The notes under the pieces: model-generated | What the model was told of the DNA's origin: nothing | The model's input: the letters and a program-made list of their open reading frames with translations, nothing else | Databases searched by the model: none | Position numbers and translations under genes: made by a program | Shown: positions 9,400 through 18,300 of the stretch, piece by piece | How the letters are laid out: each line of letters opens with the position of its first letter | How positions within the stretch are numbered: the first letter of the stretch is position 1 | From: an uncultured Lachnospiraceae bacterium | Lineage (GTDB): Bacteria; Bacillota; Clostridia; Lachnospirales; Lachnospiraceae | Direction: 5' to 3' | DNA: 36,617 bases | NCBI GenBank assembly: GCA_904420225.1 | Contig: CAJFUP010000117.1 | Coordinates: 1-36,617, forward strand

Positions 9400-9436
9400 C
9401 AAAAATGTAGCACTCTTTTCTCGTTTTCTGTCATTT
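9400..9436 (+). promoter_or_regulatory. Shared 37-nt operator candidate, permease copy
   Basis: This is the second copy of the element at 5829-5865, in forward orientation relative to the permease genes. It matches 29 of 37 positions, with mismatches grouped in the middle (positions 21-25). It begins 10 nt after the kinase stop codon and ends 20 nt before TATACT. Confidence 0.65.
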
Positions 9437-9456
9437 TTTTTTCAAATCAAATTCCT

Positions 9457-9462
9457 TATACT
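9457..9462 (+). promoter_or_regulatory. -10 hexamer TATACT for the permease operon
   Basis: TATACT lies 75 nt upstream of the permease start. The -35 position is a T-tract with no clear consensus, as in the lipoprotein promoter, which fits activator dependence. Confidence 0.5.
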
Positions 9463-9475
9463 TTACTTATCCAAG

Positions 9476-9506
9476 GATGCCTGGGATGAAAATTTCCCCA
9501 GGCATC
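9476..9506 (+). other. 5' leader hairpin upstream of the first permease RBS
   Basis: GATGCCTGGG (9476-9485) and CCCAGGCATC (9497-9506) form a perfect 10-bp stem with an 11-nt loop, between the -10 and the GGGAGG of the permease gene. No T-run follows, so this is not a terminator. It resembles in position, but not in sequence, the hairpin in the lipoprotein leader. Confidence 0.5.
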
Positions 9507-9537
9507 GTCCGAAATGATAAGTAAGGGAGGAAGTCAT

Positions 9538-10488
9538 GTGAACACCGTAACCACCGTAAATGGAAAAAGAAGAAAAGTGAAACGAAAGGGTTCTTTCAAG
9601 GATAATCTGCAGCTGCTGTCCATGGCGCTGCCCACCATCCTTCTGCTGGCCGTTTTCAACTATGCCCCCATGTTTGGCCTGGTTCTGGCTTTTAAGGATT
9701 ATAAGGTTCCCAGCGGAATATTCGGCAGTCCTTGGGCAGGACTGAAAAATTTTGAATTTTTCCTCAAATCCCAGGATGCCTGGAGGATCACGCGCAATAC
9801 TTTGGGGCTGAATTTTCTGTTTATCATCGCCGGAATCATCTGCGGCGTAATTTTTGCCCTGATCATGTTTGAGGTAAAAAAAGCCCATCAGGTAAAGATC
9901 TACCAGACCATCTCCATTCTTCCCAGCTTCCTGTCCTGGGTAGCAGTGGGATATATTGTGTATTCCCTGCTGGATCCCACCAAGGGAATTTTGAATCAAA
10001 TCATCAAAGCCTTTGGGGGAGAAGGTATTTCATGGTATTCGGAACCGCAGTACTGGCCAGTGATTCTGCTGATCACCAAAATCTGGCAGAGTGTGGGACT
10101 GGGCAGCATCATTTACTACGCCGCGCTGATGGGCGTGGATCAGGAATTGTATGAGGCGGCAGAGATCGACGGCGCCAATAAGCTGCAGAAGACCTGGTAC
10201 GTATCTCTGCCTCAGATTGTCCCCATCATTATCATCATGGGATTGCTGGAAGTGGGTAAAATCTTCCGCGCCGATTTCGGTTTGTTTTACAATGTCACCC
10301 GGAATGTGGGCGCGCTGTATCCCACCACGGATGTCATTGACACCTATGTGTTCCGCGCACTGATGAATCAAGGAAACATCGGCATGTCCAGCGCCGTGGG
10401 ACTGTTCCAGTCCGTGGTATGTTTCATCACCCTGATGGTCACCAATGCCATTGTCAGCAAAATTTCACCGGACAATGCACTGTTTTAG
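9538..10488 (+). CDS. ABC sugar importer permease, LplB-type
   Basis: This 316-residue integral membrane protein has a short basic N-terminus and about six hydrophobic segments. The EAA loop YEAAEIDGANKLQKTWYVSLP is the contact site for the ATPase. The start is GTG 9538, with GGGAGG seven bases upstream; the overlapping ATG at 9535 is not usable because it is followed by TGA. The protein ends 18 nt before the second permease. Together with the lipoprotein at 4219-5733 it should import an oligosaccharide. The family assignment is clear; the substrate is not known. Confidence 0.93.
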   Translation: MNTVTTVNGKRRKVKRKGSFKDNLQLLSMALPTILLLAVFNYAPMFGLVLAFKDYKVPSGIFGSPWAGLKNFEFFLKSQDAWRITRNTLGLNFLFIIAGIICGVIFALIMFEVKKAHQVKIYQTISILPSFLSWVAVGYIVYSLLDPTKGILNQIIKAFGGEGISWYSEPQYWPVILLITKIWQSVGLGSIIYYAALMGVDQELYEAAEIDGANKLQKTWYVSLPQIVPIIIIMGLLEVGKIFRADFGLFYNVTRNVGALYPTTDVIDTYVFRALMNQGNIGMSSAVGLFQSVVCFITLMVTNAIVSKISPDNALF

Positions 10489-10506
10489 GAGAGGAGGACA
10501 ACCAAC

Positions 10507-11418
10507 ATGAAAAAACAGACAACAACCGTCAGCATAATTCGGCGCAAAAAGGAAAAGACCAGCATATGGGTGCATTTGTTCTTTATTGTTTTCGCCATCA
10601 TCTGCATCGTTCCATTTGTAACCGTTATATCCGCCTCCTTTTCCAATGAGACGGACCTGGCCTTGTATGGGTTCAGCGTATTGCCCAGAGAGGTGGATCT
10701 CACCGCCTATGCCTATCTGTTTCGGAATCCGGAGATGATCATAAACGCCTATGTGGTCACCATCATCATCACCGCGGCCGGTACTTTTTTTGGCGTGCTG
10801 TTCATGGCCATGGCTGCCTACTGTCTGGCCAGAAGCAACTTCCGGTACACAAAGGCGCTGACATTTTTCATCTTTTTCCCCACGCTGTTCAGCGGCGGCA
10901 TGGTGCCCAGCTACATCATTAATACCCAGTACCTGCACCTGACGGACAATCTGCTGGCCCTGATCCTTCCCTCCCTGATCAACGTGTTCCATGTCATTAT
11001 GCTGCGCACCTTTTTCAAGCAGCTGCCGGAGTCCCTTTTTGAGGCTGCCAAGGTGGACGGCGCCAGCGAGTACTATATTTTCGCCAAGATTGCCCTTCCC
11101 CTGTCCAAGCCGGTTATCGCCACGGTGGCATTTCTGGGTGCGCTTACCAAATGGAACGAGTGGTACAATGCCATGCTGTACATCCGCAGCGATGACCTGG
11201 TTCCCCTGCAGTATATGCTGCAGCGTATGATGATGAATATCCAAACCCTGCTGGATGCCATGCAGTACGCTCCCAGCATGGTGGATATCACCGATCTGCC
11301 CGGGGAAAACCTGAGAATGGCCATGCTGGTGGTGGCCATCGGCCCCATGATGCTGTTCTTCCCCTTCTTCCAGAAGTACTTCACAAAGGGTATGACAGTG
11401 GGAGCAGTTAAGGGCTGA
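10507..11418 (+). CDS. ABC sugar importer permease, YtcP/carbohydrate-type
   Basis: This 303-residue permease is the second half of the importer channel. ATG 10507 has AGGAGAGGAGG upstream. About six membrane segments are visible, along with the EAA-type loop FEAAKVDGASEYYIFAKIALP and the C-terminal FPFFQKYFTKGMTVGAVKG typical of this permease class. It forms an operon with the preceding permease. A long hairpin terminator follows before the lyase gene. Confidence 0.93.
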   Translation: MKKQTTTVSIIRRKKEKTSIWVHLFFIVFAIICIVPFVTVISASFSNETDLALYGFSVLPREVDLTAYAYLFRNPEMIINAYVVTIIITAAGTFFGVLFMAMAAYCLARSNFRYTKALTFFIFFPTLFSGGMVPSYIINTQYLHLTDNLLALILPSLINVFHVIMLRTFFKQLPESLFEAAKVDGASEYYIFAKIALPLSKPVIATVAFLGALTKWNEWYNAMLYIRSDDLVPLQYMLQRMMMNIQTLLDAMQYAPSMVDITDLPGENLRMAMLVVAIGPMMLFFPFFQKYFTKGMTVGAVKG

Positions 11419-11465
11419 TTTTCCCATAAGATACCAAACCCGCATAACAGGATTATGATACTGTG

Positions 11466-11565
11466 GGCTGCCGCAAAATGAACGATTTGAAAAAGTTTTG
11501 GCGTCTGGATTGCCGATGGCCGCCGATATCTTGCATAAAACCTTCATTTTGCAGCAGCCTTTTTT
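11466..11565 (+). terminator. Long-stem terminator after the permease operon
   Basis: GGCTGCCGCAAAATGAA (11466-11482) pairs with TTCATTTTGCAGCAGCC (11543-11559) with one mismatch in 17 bp, followed by TTTTTT. The 60-nt cap holds a smaller GC-rich hairpin around 11500-11525. The capped structure is unusually large for a terminator and may pass some transcription to the lyase gene. Confidence 0.55.
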
Positions 11566-11645
11566 CTGCACATTTGCCTGCGCGGCGCATATCCGTGTCT
11601 TATCTTTGCAGGCATTCGCACCATTTAATGGAGAAAGGATATATC

Positions 11646-14600
11646 ATGAACAATTCCATCTATTCCTTCAACGAAGCTGAGGGCGTATTTTTCCCCGCAT
11701 TTGACAGACATCTGTGCCAGGACGGTCAGCTGAGCGCGGACCAGGCAGATATCGTCCGTATATGGGACGGCCTGGCAGTCAGCGGCGGTCAGCGTTTTAC
11801 GCTGCACTGGCAGGGCCGCGTGGTCCTGGGCGGTTATGATCGGTTTCTAAGCTTCATGAGTGTGCCGGAGAACGCCGCCGTGAACGCCAGAGCTGTGGTG
11901 GACGGGACGGAGACCACACTGTTTGAGAATCAGAAAGGCGACCGGGAACCCAGTGAGTGGAGCGTGCCGCTGCCATCCGGCGGCAGTATCCTGACCGATG
12001 TTTTCTTTGATTTCACATTCCCCACCCAGCACAATACCGTGTCCGTCAGCTGGCTGGGGCTGAAAAATTCCTCTCTGGAATACCGGATTGCCCAGCGGGA
12101 GCCTGTGTGGCAGGAGGACTGGTGCCAGGGTATTATGGGCGGCCGGTTTGGGGAGATCCAAAATAACCTGCTGATGACCCAGGAGGAGGCGGCTCAGATA
12201 CGGCAGGTGATATCCCAAAATGAGAGCTTGGCCGCTGTGATCCGCCGCAATGCCCAGAAAGCCATGGAAGTGCATGTGGAGGATCAAATGGGTGAATACG
12301 TGCCCAAAGCCGATTACCGCTTTGTTCGTCTGCGTCACAGAGGACGGACGCCCATGGAAGGAATGATCCTGGACCTGGCTTTGGCCGGATATCTGCTAAA
12401 GGAGCCAGACTACAGCTATCAGGCCGCCAAGATGATCCTGGCCATGCTGAAGATGAAATGGTACGAGGGCAGTGTCTGCGATATGGAGGGTTCCCAGTTT
12501 CACCACGTCTGCTTTACAGAGGATCATACTGTCTCCGAATTCGCCTTGGCCATGGGCTTTATGGGGGGGATGTTCCGGGAAGATGTGCTGGAGCAGATTC
12601 TGGATAAGGTAGAAGCCAATTGGAAGTTTGTGTGCCAAAAGAATCAGGAGCCTGGTTACCGCAATTTTATGAATCAGGGAATCGTGGGCTGTCGCGGCCA
12701 GATGCTGGGAGCTGCGTTTCTGCATCTGTGGAGAGGCGGATATGATGAAGACATGGAGAAGGCCTATGCCCGTCACTGTCATCTTTTGGAGACCTATCTC
12801 ACGGAGAATGGCCATTGTGCCGAAGGTCCTGGCTACTATGAGTATAGTTTCAGTACTTCTGTGCAGCTGTGGCATGTGTATGCTCATATCACCGGCCGTT
12901 TGGTGCAAAAAATTCTGCCGGAGCGATTCCTGCGATCCGGCAGATATGTGGAAGCTATGCTGTCCTCCACCGACAGGACCGGCGTATGGATTCCGGTCAA
13001 CTGCTGCCATGGAAATCCCATGTCTCTTTTGCTGCTGATTTTCATGACTGCCATGGGGGCGCTTCCCCAGGGCAGTTCGTATCTGACGGCCCGCCTGGAA
13101 GGCGGTCAGGCGGCGGAATCCTCTTCCCTGGATCTTCTGCTGTGCGAGTATTATAAAGAGCAGGCAGACTTACAGCCTTATTACCGTCCCAAGGAGGAGG
13201 AATTCAGCGATCCGCAGGCAGGACTCCTCAGCTGGCGCCGGGGCAGCACAAAGCTGGTGGTTACGGCAGAGCGCAACCCCTTGACCGGTCATTTTCACGA
13301 GGACCGGGGAGGAATCATCCTGGAGGATGCGGATGATATTCTGCTTCCGGATGCCGGGACGGTCAACTATGGCAATACGGCGTCCCTCCTCATGGCTCGG
13401 AAAGAATACCATAATCTGGCCTGCCCTGGGGATATGGACATGACCGCCGAGAGCCAGGTGGGACAAGATGCCGCCGCCATGGCCGGATATCCGGTGGAAA
13501 AAGAGCTGTCTCTGGAAGATATGGCCATGCCGGAACCCCGGATTTTATACGCACAAAAGCAGCAGGAAGACTATCTATTCGGTGTGGACACCGGGATGCT
13601 CTACGGCGCTTCCGTCACCGGCGTCCGCCGTGGGCTGCTGGAACAGAGGACGCTTACCGTCACCGATACCTGGACTTTTCCCCAGGCCCATCCCCTGCAG
13701 GTGACATGGCTGTCCCATGAACCATGGATATTGAATGAGCAGGAGGGCACAGCCGTTTCCGGCCGAAAAACCCTGCGGGTCACCTGTTCGGGCAGCTGGT
13801 CTTTCCAGACAGAAGACGGTCTCGTCAGCCATGACCTGACGCCGCTTTATGTGCTGCGTATCCTCACCGAGCCGGATATGCGCCATACGGTGCAAAGTGA
13901 GATTTCCTGGTCTGCCAAACGCCTTTCCCCACAAAATACTGGGCGGGAAAACGCGGTGATTCTCCAGGATCTGCTGGATGGGGGCGGTACCGTTGGGATC
14001 CAGGAGCCCGGCACCTATGAGCTGGAAGACACCCTTTATATCGGCAGCCACACCCGGCTGATCTTCGGCCCCGGTGTGTTCATCAAGCGTTCCGCCTCTT
14101 CTGTGGGATCTTTTGTATTGGCCAACCGGGGCGCTTTCACCCGGGTCTGGGATCAAGACATAGCACTGGAAGGTCTTCATCTCATCACCAACGGGGTGGA
14201 AGCCAGATATCATGCCGGAGTTTACGGTCTCACAGGGGAGCTGTCATTCTTCTATGTGAAGAATCTGCGGATTTTTGATTTCACATGTATGGATCTGCCC
14301 AGGCTAAGCTTCGGCATTCATGTGTGTACGTTTGAAGACCTGGTGATAGAGAGGATCCATGTGGAGGGCCGCAAGGATGCTGTTCATCTGGGCACTGGCA
14401 GCAAATTTGTCATCCGCCACGGTCTGTTTCGTACCTTCGATGATCCCATCGCTCTCAATGCCCATGATTATGCGGTGGCCAATCCCCAGATGGGTTGGAT
14501 CGAGGATGGTCTCATTGAGGATTGCTATGATCTGGCCGATGAAGACACCACCGGCTATTTCTGCCGTATCCTGGCCGGCGCCTGGGTGGACTGGTATCCG

Positions 14601-15266
14601 GGCATGGAGATCCAAAATTCTGACACCGTGGTCAGTGCAGGCCGTGTCTACCGGGCATTCCAGAAGCCGGACGGAAAGCGGTATCGCTCCTTGACCCCGC
14701 CCACCCATCTTCAGGGCATGGAAACTCTGGACGGTATCCACTGGGTGATGGTGCAGGAAGAAGTGACATATCAGTGCGGCTGCCGCAACATCCACTTTAA
14801 GGACATTCATCTGCAGAAAGAGCGGGAACAGGCCCTGTCCATCCACTTTGATCACGACCAATATTCCAGGAGCGTCTATCCGGGCGCCCAGATGCCGGTA
14901 CAGCAGAATCTGGTGTTTGAAAACGTGGTGGTGCAGAACAAAATCAGCTGTCTGGTGCGCAGCATCACCCCGGTGGATACCATCAAAGTGGTGAACTCTG
15001 TGCTGGATGGCAGCACCGTGTTACTGGAGGCTCTGCCGGATCATCAGACGCCTTATCCAGTGACGCAGGTGCTTCTCCTGGGCAATACATTGGCAACCAA
15101 AGGTCAGACATATTTGGTGCAGAGCCAACCTGGCAGGTCCTGTCGGCTCAAAACGGCCGGAAATCTGGTGCTGTCAGAGCACTTTGAAGCGGTTGTGGGA
15201 GGAGATGTGGACGTACAGTCTTCCGATATCCCGGTGGCCATGGCAGCCATGGCGAAAAACAAATGA
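11646..15266 (+). CDS. Heparinase II/III-like polysaccharide lyase fused to a C-terminal beta-helix domain
   Basis: The 1206-residue protein has no signal peptide, so it is probably cytosolic. ATG 11646 has GGAGAAAGG upstream; the frame opens earlier, but that part overlaps the terminator. Residues about 1-170 look like an accessory beta domain. About 170-480 match the alpha/alpha toroid of heparinase II/III-like lyases, with GPGYYEYS near residue 394. About 530-745 match the beta-sheet domain carrying HFHEDRGG (His549, His551, Asp553). From about residue 760 a right-handed beta-helix begins (GIQEPGTYELEDTLYIGS, later KDAVHLGTGSKFVIR and TFDDPIALNAHDY). The two halves suggest lyase cleavage of a uronic acid-containing oligosaccharide coupled to a second glycan-processing step. 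Its position after the importer supports action on imported oligosaccharides. Family-level calls are firm; the joint function is inferred. Confidence 0.82.
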   Translation: MNNSIYSFNEAEGVFFPAFDRHLCQDGQLSADQADIVRIWDGLAVSGGQRFTLHWQGRVVLGGYDRFLSFMSVPENAAVNARAVVDGTETTLFENQKGDREPSEWSVPLPSGGSILTDVFFDFTFPTQHNTVSVSWLGLKNSSLEYRIAQREPVWQEDWCQGIMGGRFGEIQNNLLMTQEEAAQIRQVISQNESLAAVIRRNAQKAMEVHVEDQMGEYVPKADYRFVRLRHRGRTPMEGMILDLALAGYLLKEPDYSYQAAKMILAMLKMKWYEGSVCDMEGSQFHHVCFTEDHTVSEFALAMGFMGGMFREDVLEQILDKVEANWKFVCQKNQEPGYRNFMNQGIVGCRGQMLGAAFLHLWRGGYDEDMEKAYARHCHLLETYLTENGHCAEGPGYYEYSFSTSVQLWHVYAHITGRLVQKILPERFLRSGRYVEAMLSSTDRTGVWIPVNCCHGNPMSLLLLIFMTAMGALPQGSSYLTARLEGGQAAESSSLDLLLCEYYKEQADLQPYYRPKEEEFSDPQAGLLSWRRGSTKLVVTAERNPLTGHFHEDRGGIILEDADDILLPDAGTVNYGNTASLLMARKEYHNLACPGDMDMTAESQVGQDAAAMAGYPVEKELSLEDMAMPEPRILYAQKQQEDYLFGVDTGMLYGASVTGVRRGLLEQRTLTVTDTWTFPQAHPLQVTWLSHEPWILNEQEGTAVSGRKTLRVTCSGSWSFQTEDGLVSHDLTPLYVLRILTEPDMRHTVQSEISWSAKRLSPQNTGRENAVILQDLLDGGGTVGIQEPGTYELEDTLYIGSHTRLIFGPGVFIKRSASSVGSFVLANRGAFTRVWDQDIALEGLHLITNGVEARYHAGVYGLTGELSFFYVKNLRIFDFTCMDLPRLSFGIHVCTFEDLVIERIHVEGRKDAVHLGTGSKFVIRHGLFRTFDDPIALNAHDYAVANPQMGWIEDGLIEDCYDLADEDTTGYFCRILAGAWVDWYPGMEIQNSDTVVSAGRVYRAFQKPDGKRYRSLTPPTHLQGMETLDGIHWVMVQEEVTYQCGCRNIHFKDIHLQKEREQALSIHFDHDQYSRSVYPGAQMPVQQNLVFENVVVQNKISCLVRSITPVDTIKVVNSVLDGSTVLLEALPDHQTPYPVTQVLLLGNTLATKGQTYLVQSQPGRSCRLKTAGNLVLSEHFEAVVGGDVDVQSSDIPVAMAAMAKNK

Positions 15267-15282
15267 CTTTCCACTTCCGGCA

Positions 15283-15291
15283 TGGTACAAT
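15283..15291 (+). promoter_or_regulatory. Extended -10 (TGGTACAAT) before addB
   Basis: TG-G-TACAAT lies 49 nt upstream of the first addB start codon and 17 nt after the lyase stop. No good -35 is seen, which is normal for extended -10 promoters. It suggests addB is not simply part of the sugar operon. Confidence 0.4.
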
Positions 15292-15339
15292 ACTAACATA
15301 GCTGGCACACTGCCAACGGCCAGGTAAAGGGAATCCATC

Positions 15340-18300
15340 ATGGCGGAAAGGAAGATGTATATGGCACTGCAGTTTATCTACGGGACGGCTGTCTCCCAAA
15401 AATCGGAATCCATTTATCGGCAGATGATCCATCAGTCCGAACTTCATCCAGATCAGAATTTTCTGGTGCTGGTTCCGGAACAGGCCACACTTCAGGTTCA
15501 GAAGGAGCTGCTGGTTCTCCACCCGCGCCATGTCCTGACCAACGTGGACGTCTTAAGCTTCCGCAGACTGGCATATCGGGTATTTGATGAACTGGCCATG
15601 AAGGAGCAGAACATCCTGGACGATACGGGAAAGATCATGATTCTGAGAAATGTGGCGGCCGGAAAACAAGATCAGCTGACCGCTTTTGCCGGAAATTGGA
15701 ATAAAATCGGATTTATTCAGCAGCTGAAGTCCATGGTTTCTGAGTTTTACCAGTATCGGATGGAGGACGCCCAGTTGGATCAGCTGGTGTCAAAGCTGGA
15801 CCGGGCGCCTCTTTTGAAAGCGAAGCTGGAGAACATGCGGGTGGTTTATCGGGCGTTTCAGGAGGCGCTTTCAGAGGACTACATCACGGCAGAAGAGCTG
15901 CTGGGAGTGCTGTGCCGTGTGGCGGACGCTTCGGGGTATATTAAAAAGAGCACCATTGTGCTGGATGGATTTACCGGATTTACGCCGGTGCAGTATCAGC
16001 TGCTCCAAGTGCTGATGGCCTGCGCCCGCCATATTGCGTGTACGGTGACGGTGGGGAGAGAAGTGTACCCTCCGGGAACGGGGAAGAAAGGAGCGGCAGA
16101 CTGGGGGATTTCCTCACAGGAATGCGGGCTTTTTCACATGAGTTATCAGATGACAGAAAAGCTGCGCCTTTTGGCAGAGGAGGCCGGGTGTCCCTGCAAG
16201 GAATCGTATCATCTCTTCATCCGGGAAGAGGAAGAGCGGCCACCCATGCTGGCATTTTTGGAGCGGAATGTATACCGCTACCCTTGCCAGATCTGGGATG
16301 GGACGCTCTCCCAGGCCATTTCCATCCATCAGGCAAAAAATCCGTCGGAGGAAGTGGCCTTTCTTCTGGGAGAGGTGCTGCGCCTGGTGCGGGAAGAGGG
16401 CTATGAATATCGGGACATCGGTGTGGTGGTGGGGGATACTTCTCTGTATGAACCGGCTGTGACGCATCAGATGACAGAGGCGGGAATCCCATATTTCATC
16501 GACCGAAAGAAAAACCTTATGGGCAATCCTTTGGTGGAGCTGATCCGCAGTCTGCTGGCTGTGGTATCCCAGGGATTCTCTTATGATTCCATGTTTGCCT
16601 GGCTGAAGAATCCTCTCTCGGGTATGGGAAGGGAGGAGACAGATCAGCTGGAAAACTACGTCATTGCCCTGGGAATTCGGGGAAAAAAGAAGTGGCAGGA
16701 GCCGTGGACCAGGAGCTATCCGGGATTTGTGAAGACCAAGATAGAGCAGATGAATCAATGGCGCCAAAAGGCTGTGGAGCCGTTTCTTTTCTTTTATCAG
16801 TATCTGACAGGAGAGCAGGAGAGCGGCAGGCGTCCCTCTGTTTTGACTGTGCGCCGATGGACGGAAAGCGTGTGGCGTGTGCTGGACCTGGTGGGGGCGG
16901 AGGCCTCTCTTCGGGGCATGGCTGGGGAATTTGCCAAGCAGGGCCTGTTTCATCAGCAGAAGGAATATGAACAGGCCTATGGGAAGGTCATGGAGCTGTT
17001 CGATCAGTTTGTGCGTCTCATGGGGGAGGAGGAAGTCGGCCTGGATGAATATACCCGAATTCTGGAGGCGGGATTTTCCGATATTCAGGTGGGACTCATT
17101 CCGCCTGCGGTGGATCAGCTGATGATCGGAGATCTGATGCGCAGCCGTTTGGGAACGGTCAAGGCCCTGTTTTTTCTGGGCGTCAATGACGGTGTCCTGC
17201 CCAGGAAGGCGGCGGAAGGCGGTCTGTTCACAGATCAGGAGAGGGAAATTTTAAAGGCTTGCGGCGCACAGTTGGCGCCCACTTCCAGGGAAGAGAGCTT
17301 TACCCAGAAATATTATTTATACCGAATGCTGGCCAAGCCCTCCAGGCGGCTCTATCTGGTTTATGCCGGTACCGACAGCCAGGGAAAGGCACTGCGCCCT
17401 TCCCATGTAATCGGCGCTGTCCGTCGTCTGTTCCCCGGCATGGATGTGAAGATTCATGACCGAGCCGCCATGGGACTGGATGGCATCATGAAGCCGGAAA
17501 ACAGTTTTCCGGTGCTGATCCAGGGTATGAGCGCGGCGAGAAATGGGGAAAAGGCAGATTGGTGGAAAGCGCTGTATGGATGGTATTGTCGCCATCCCCA
17601 ATATGAGGATCGGATTCGGGGGATTCGGGAGGGGTTGTTTTACGGCTATCGGCAGGAAGCTTTGACCAAGAAAGCCGCCAGAAAGCTGTTTGGGGAGACG
17701 CCGCTAAATAGCGTCACCAGGCTGGAGCGATTTGCCTCCTGTGCCTATGCCCATTTCCTGGCCTATGGACTCCGTCTGACCCCCAGAGCGGAATACCGGC
17801 TGGAGGCAGTGGACTATGGGAATATTTTTCATAAATCCATTGAGATGTTTTTCCGCACCATGGAAGAGGAAAAGCGGGTGTGGACGGATTTGACAGTGGA
17901 AGAGCGGGTCCGCTATGTGGAAAAGAGTGTCCAGCGGGTCACGGAAGATTATGGCAATACCATCTTTGAGAGTTCGGCCAGAAATCAGTATTTGGTGAAA
18001 CGGCTGGAGCGCATGACGGACCGCACCATCTGGGCTTTGTCCAGGCAGTGGGGAATGGGAGGTTTTACCCGTTCGTTCAGCGAGGTGGATTTCACCCCGG
18101 AAGATCATTTGTCTTCCATGGAACTTCCGCTGGAGGATGGGATCCGCATGGCTCTCCAGGGGCGCATTGACCGGATCGATGTTGCGGAGCAGGAAAATTG
18201 TGTTTATGTCAAAGTCATTGACTATAAATCTGGCAATACAGAGTTTGATCTGACGAAAATCTATCACGGCTTGCAGCTGCAGCTGATCATTTACCTGGAG

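Noticed and set aside
10465-11571. Minus-strand ORF opposite the second permease
   Set aside because: Low-complexity His/Gln-rich antisense of a clear membrane protein; no RBS.
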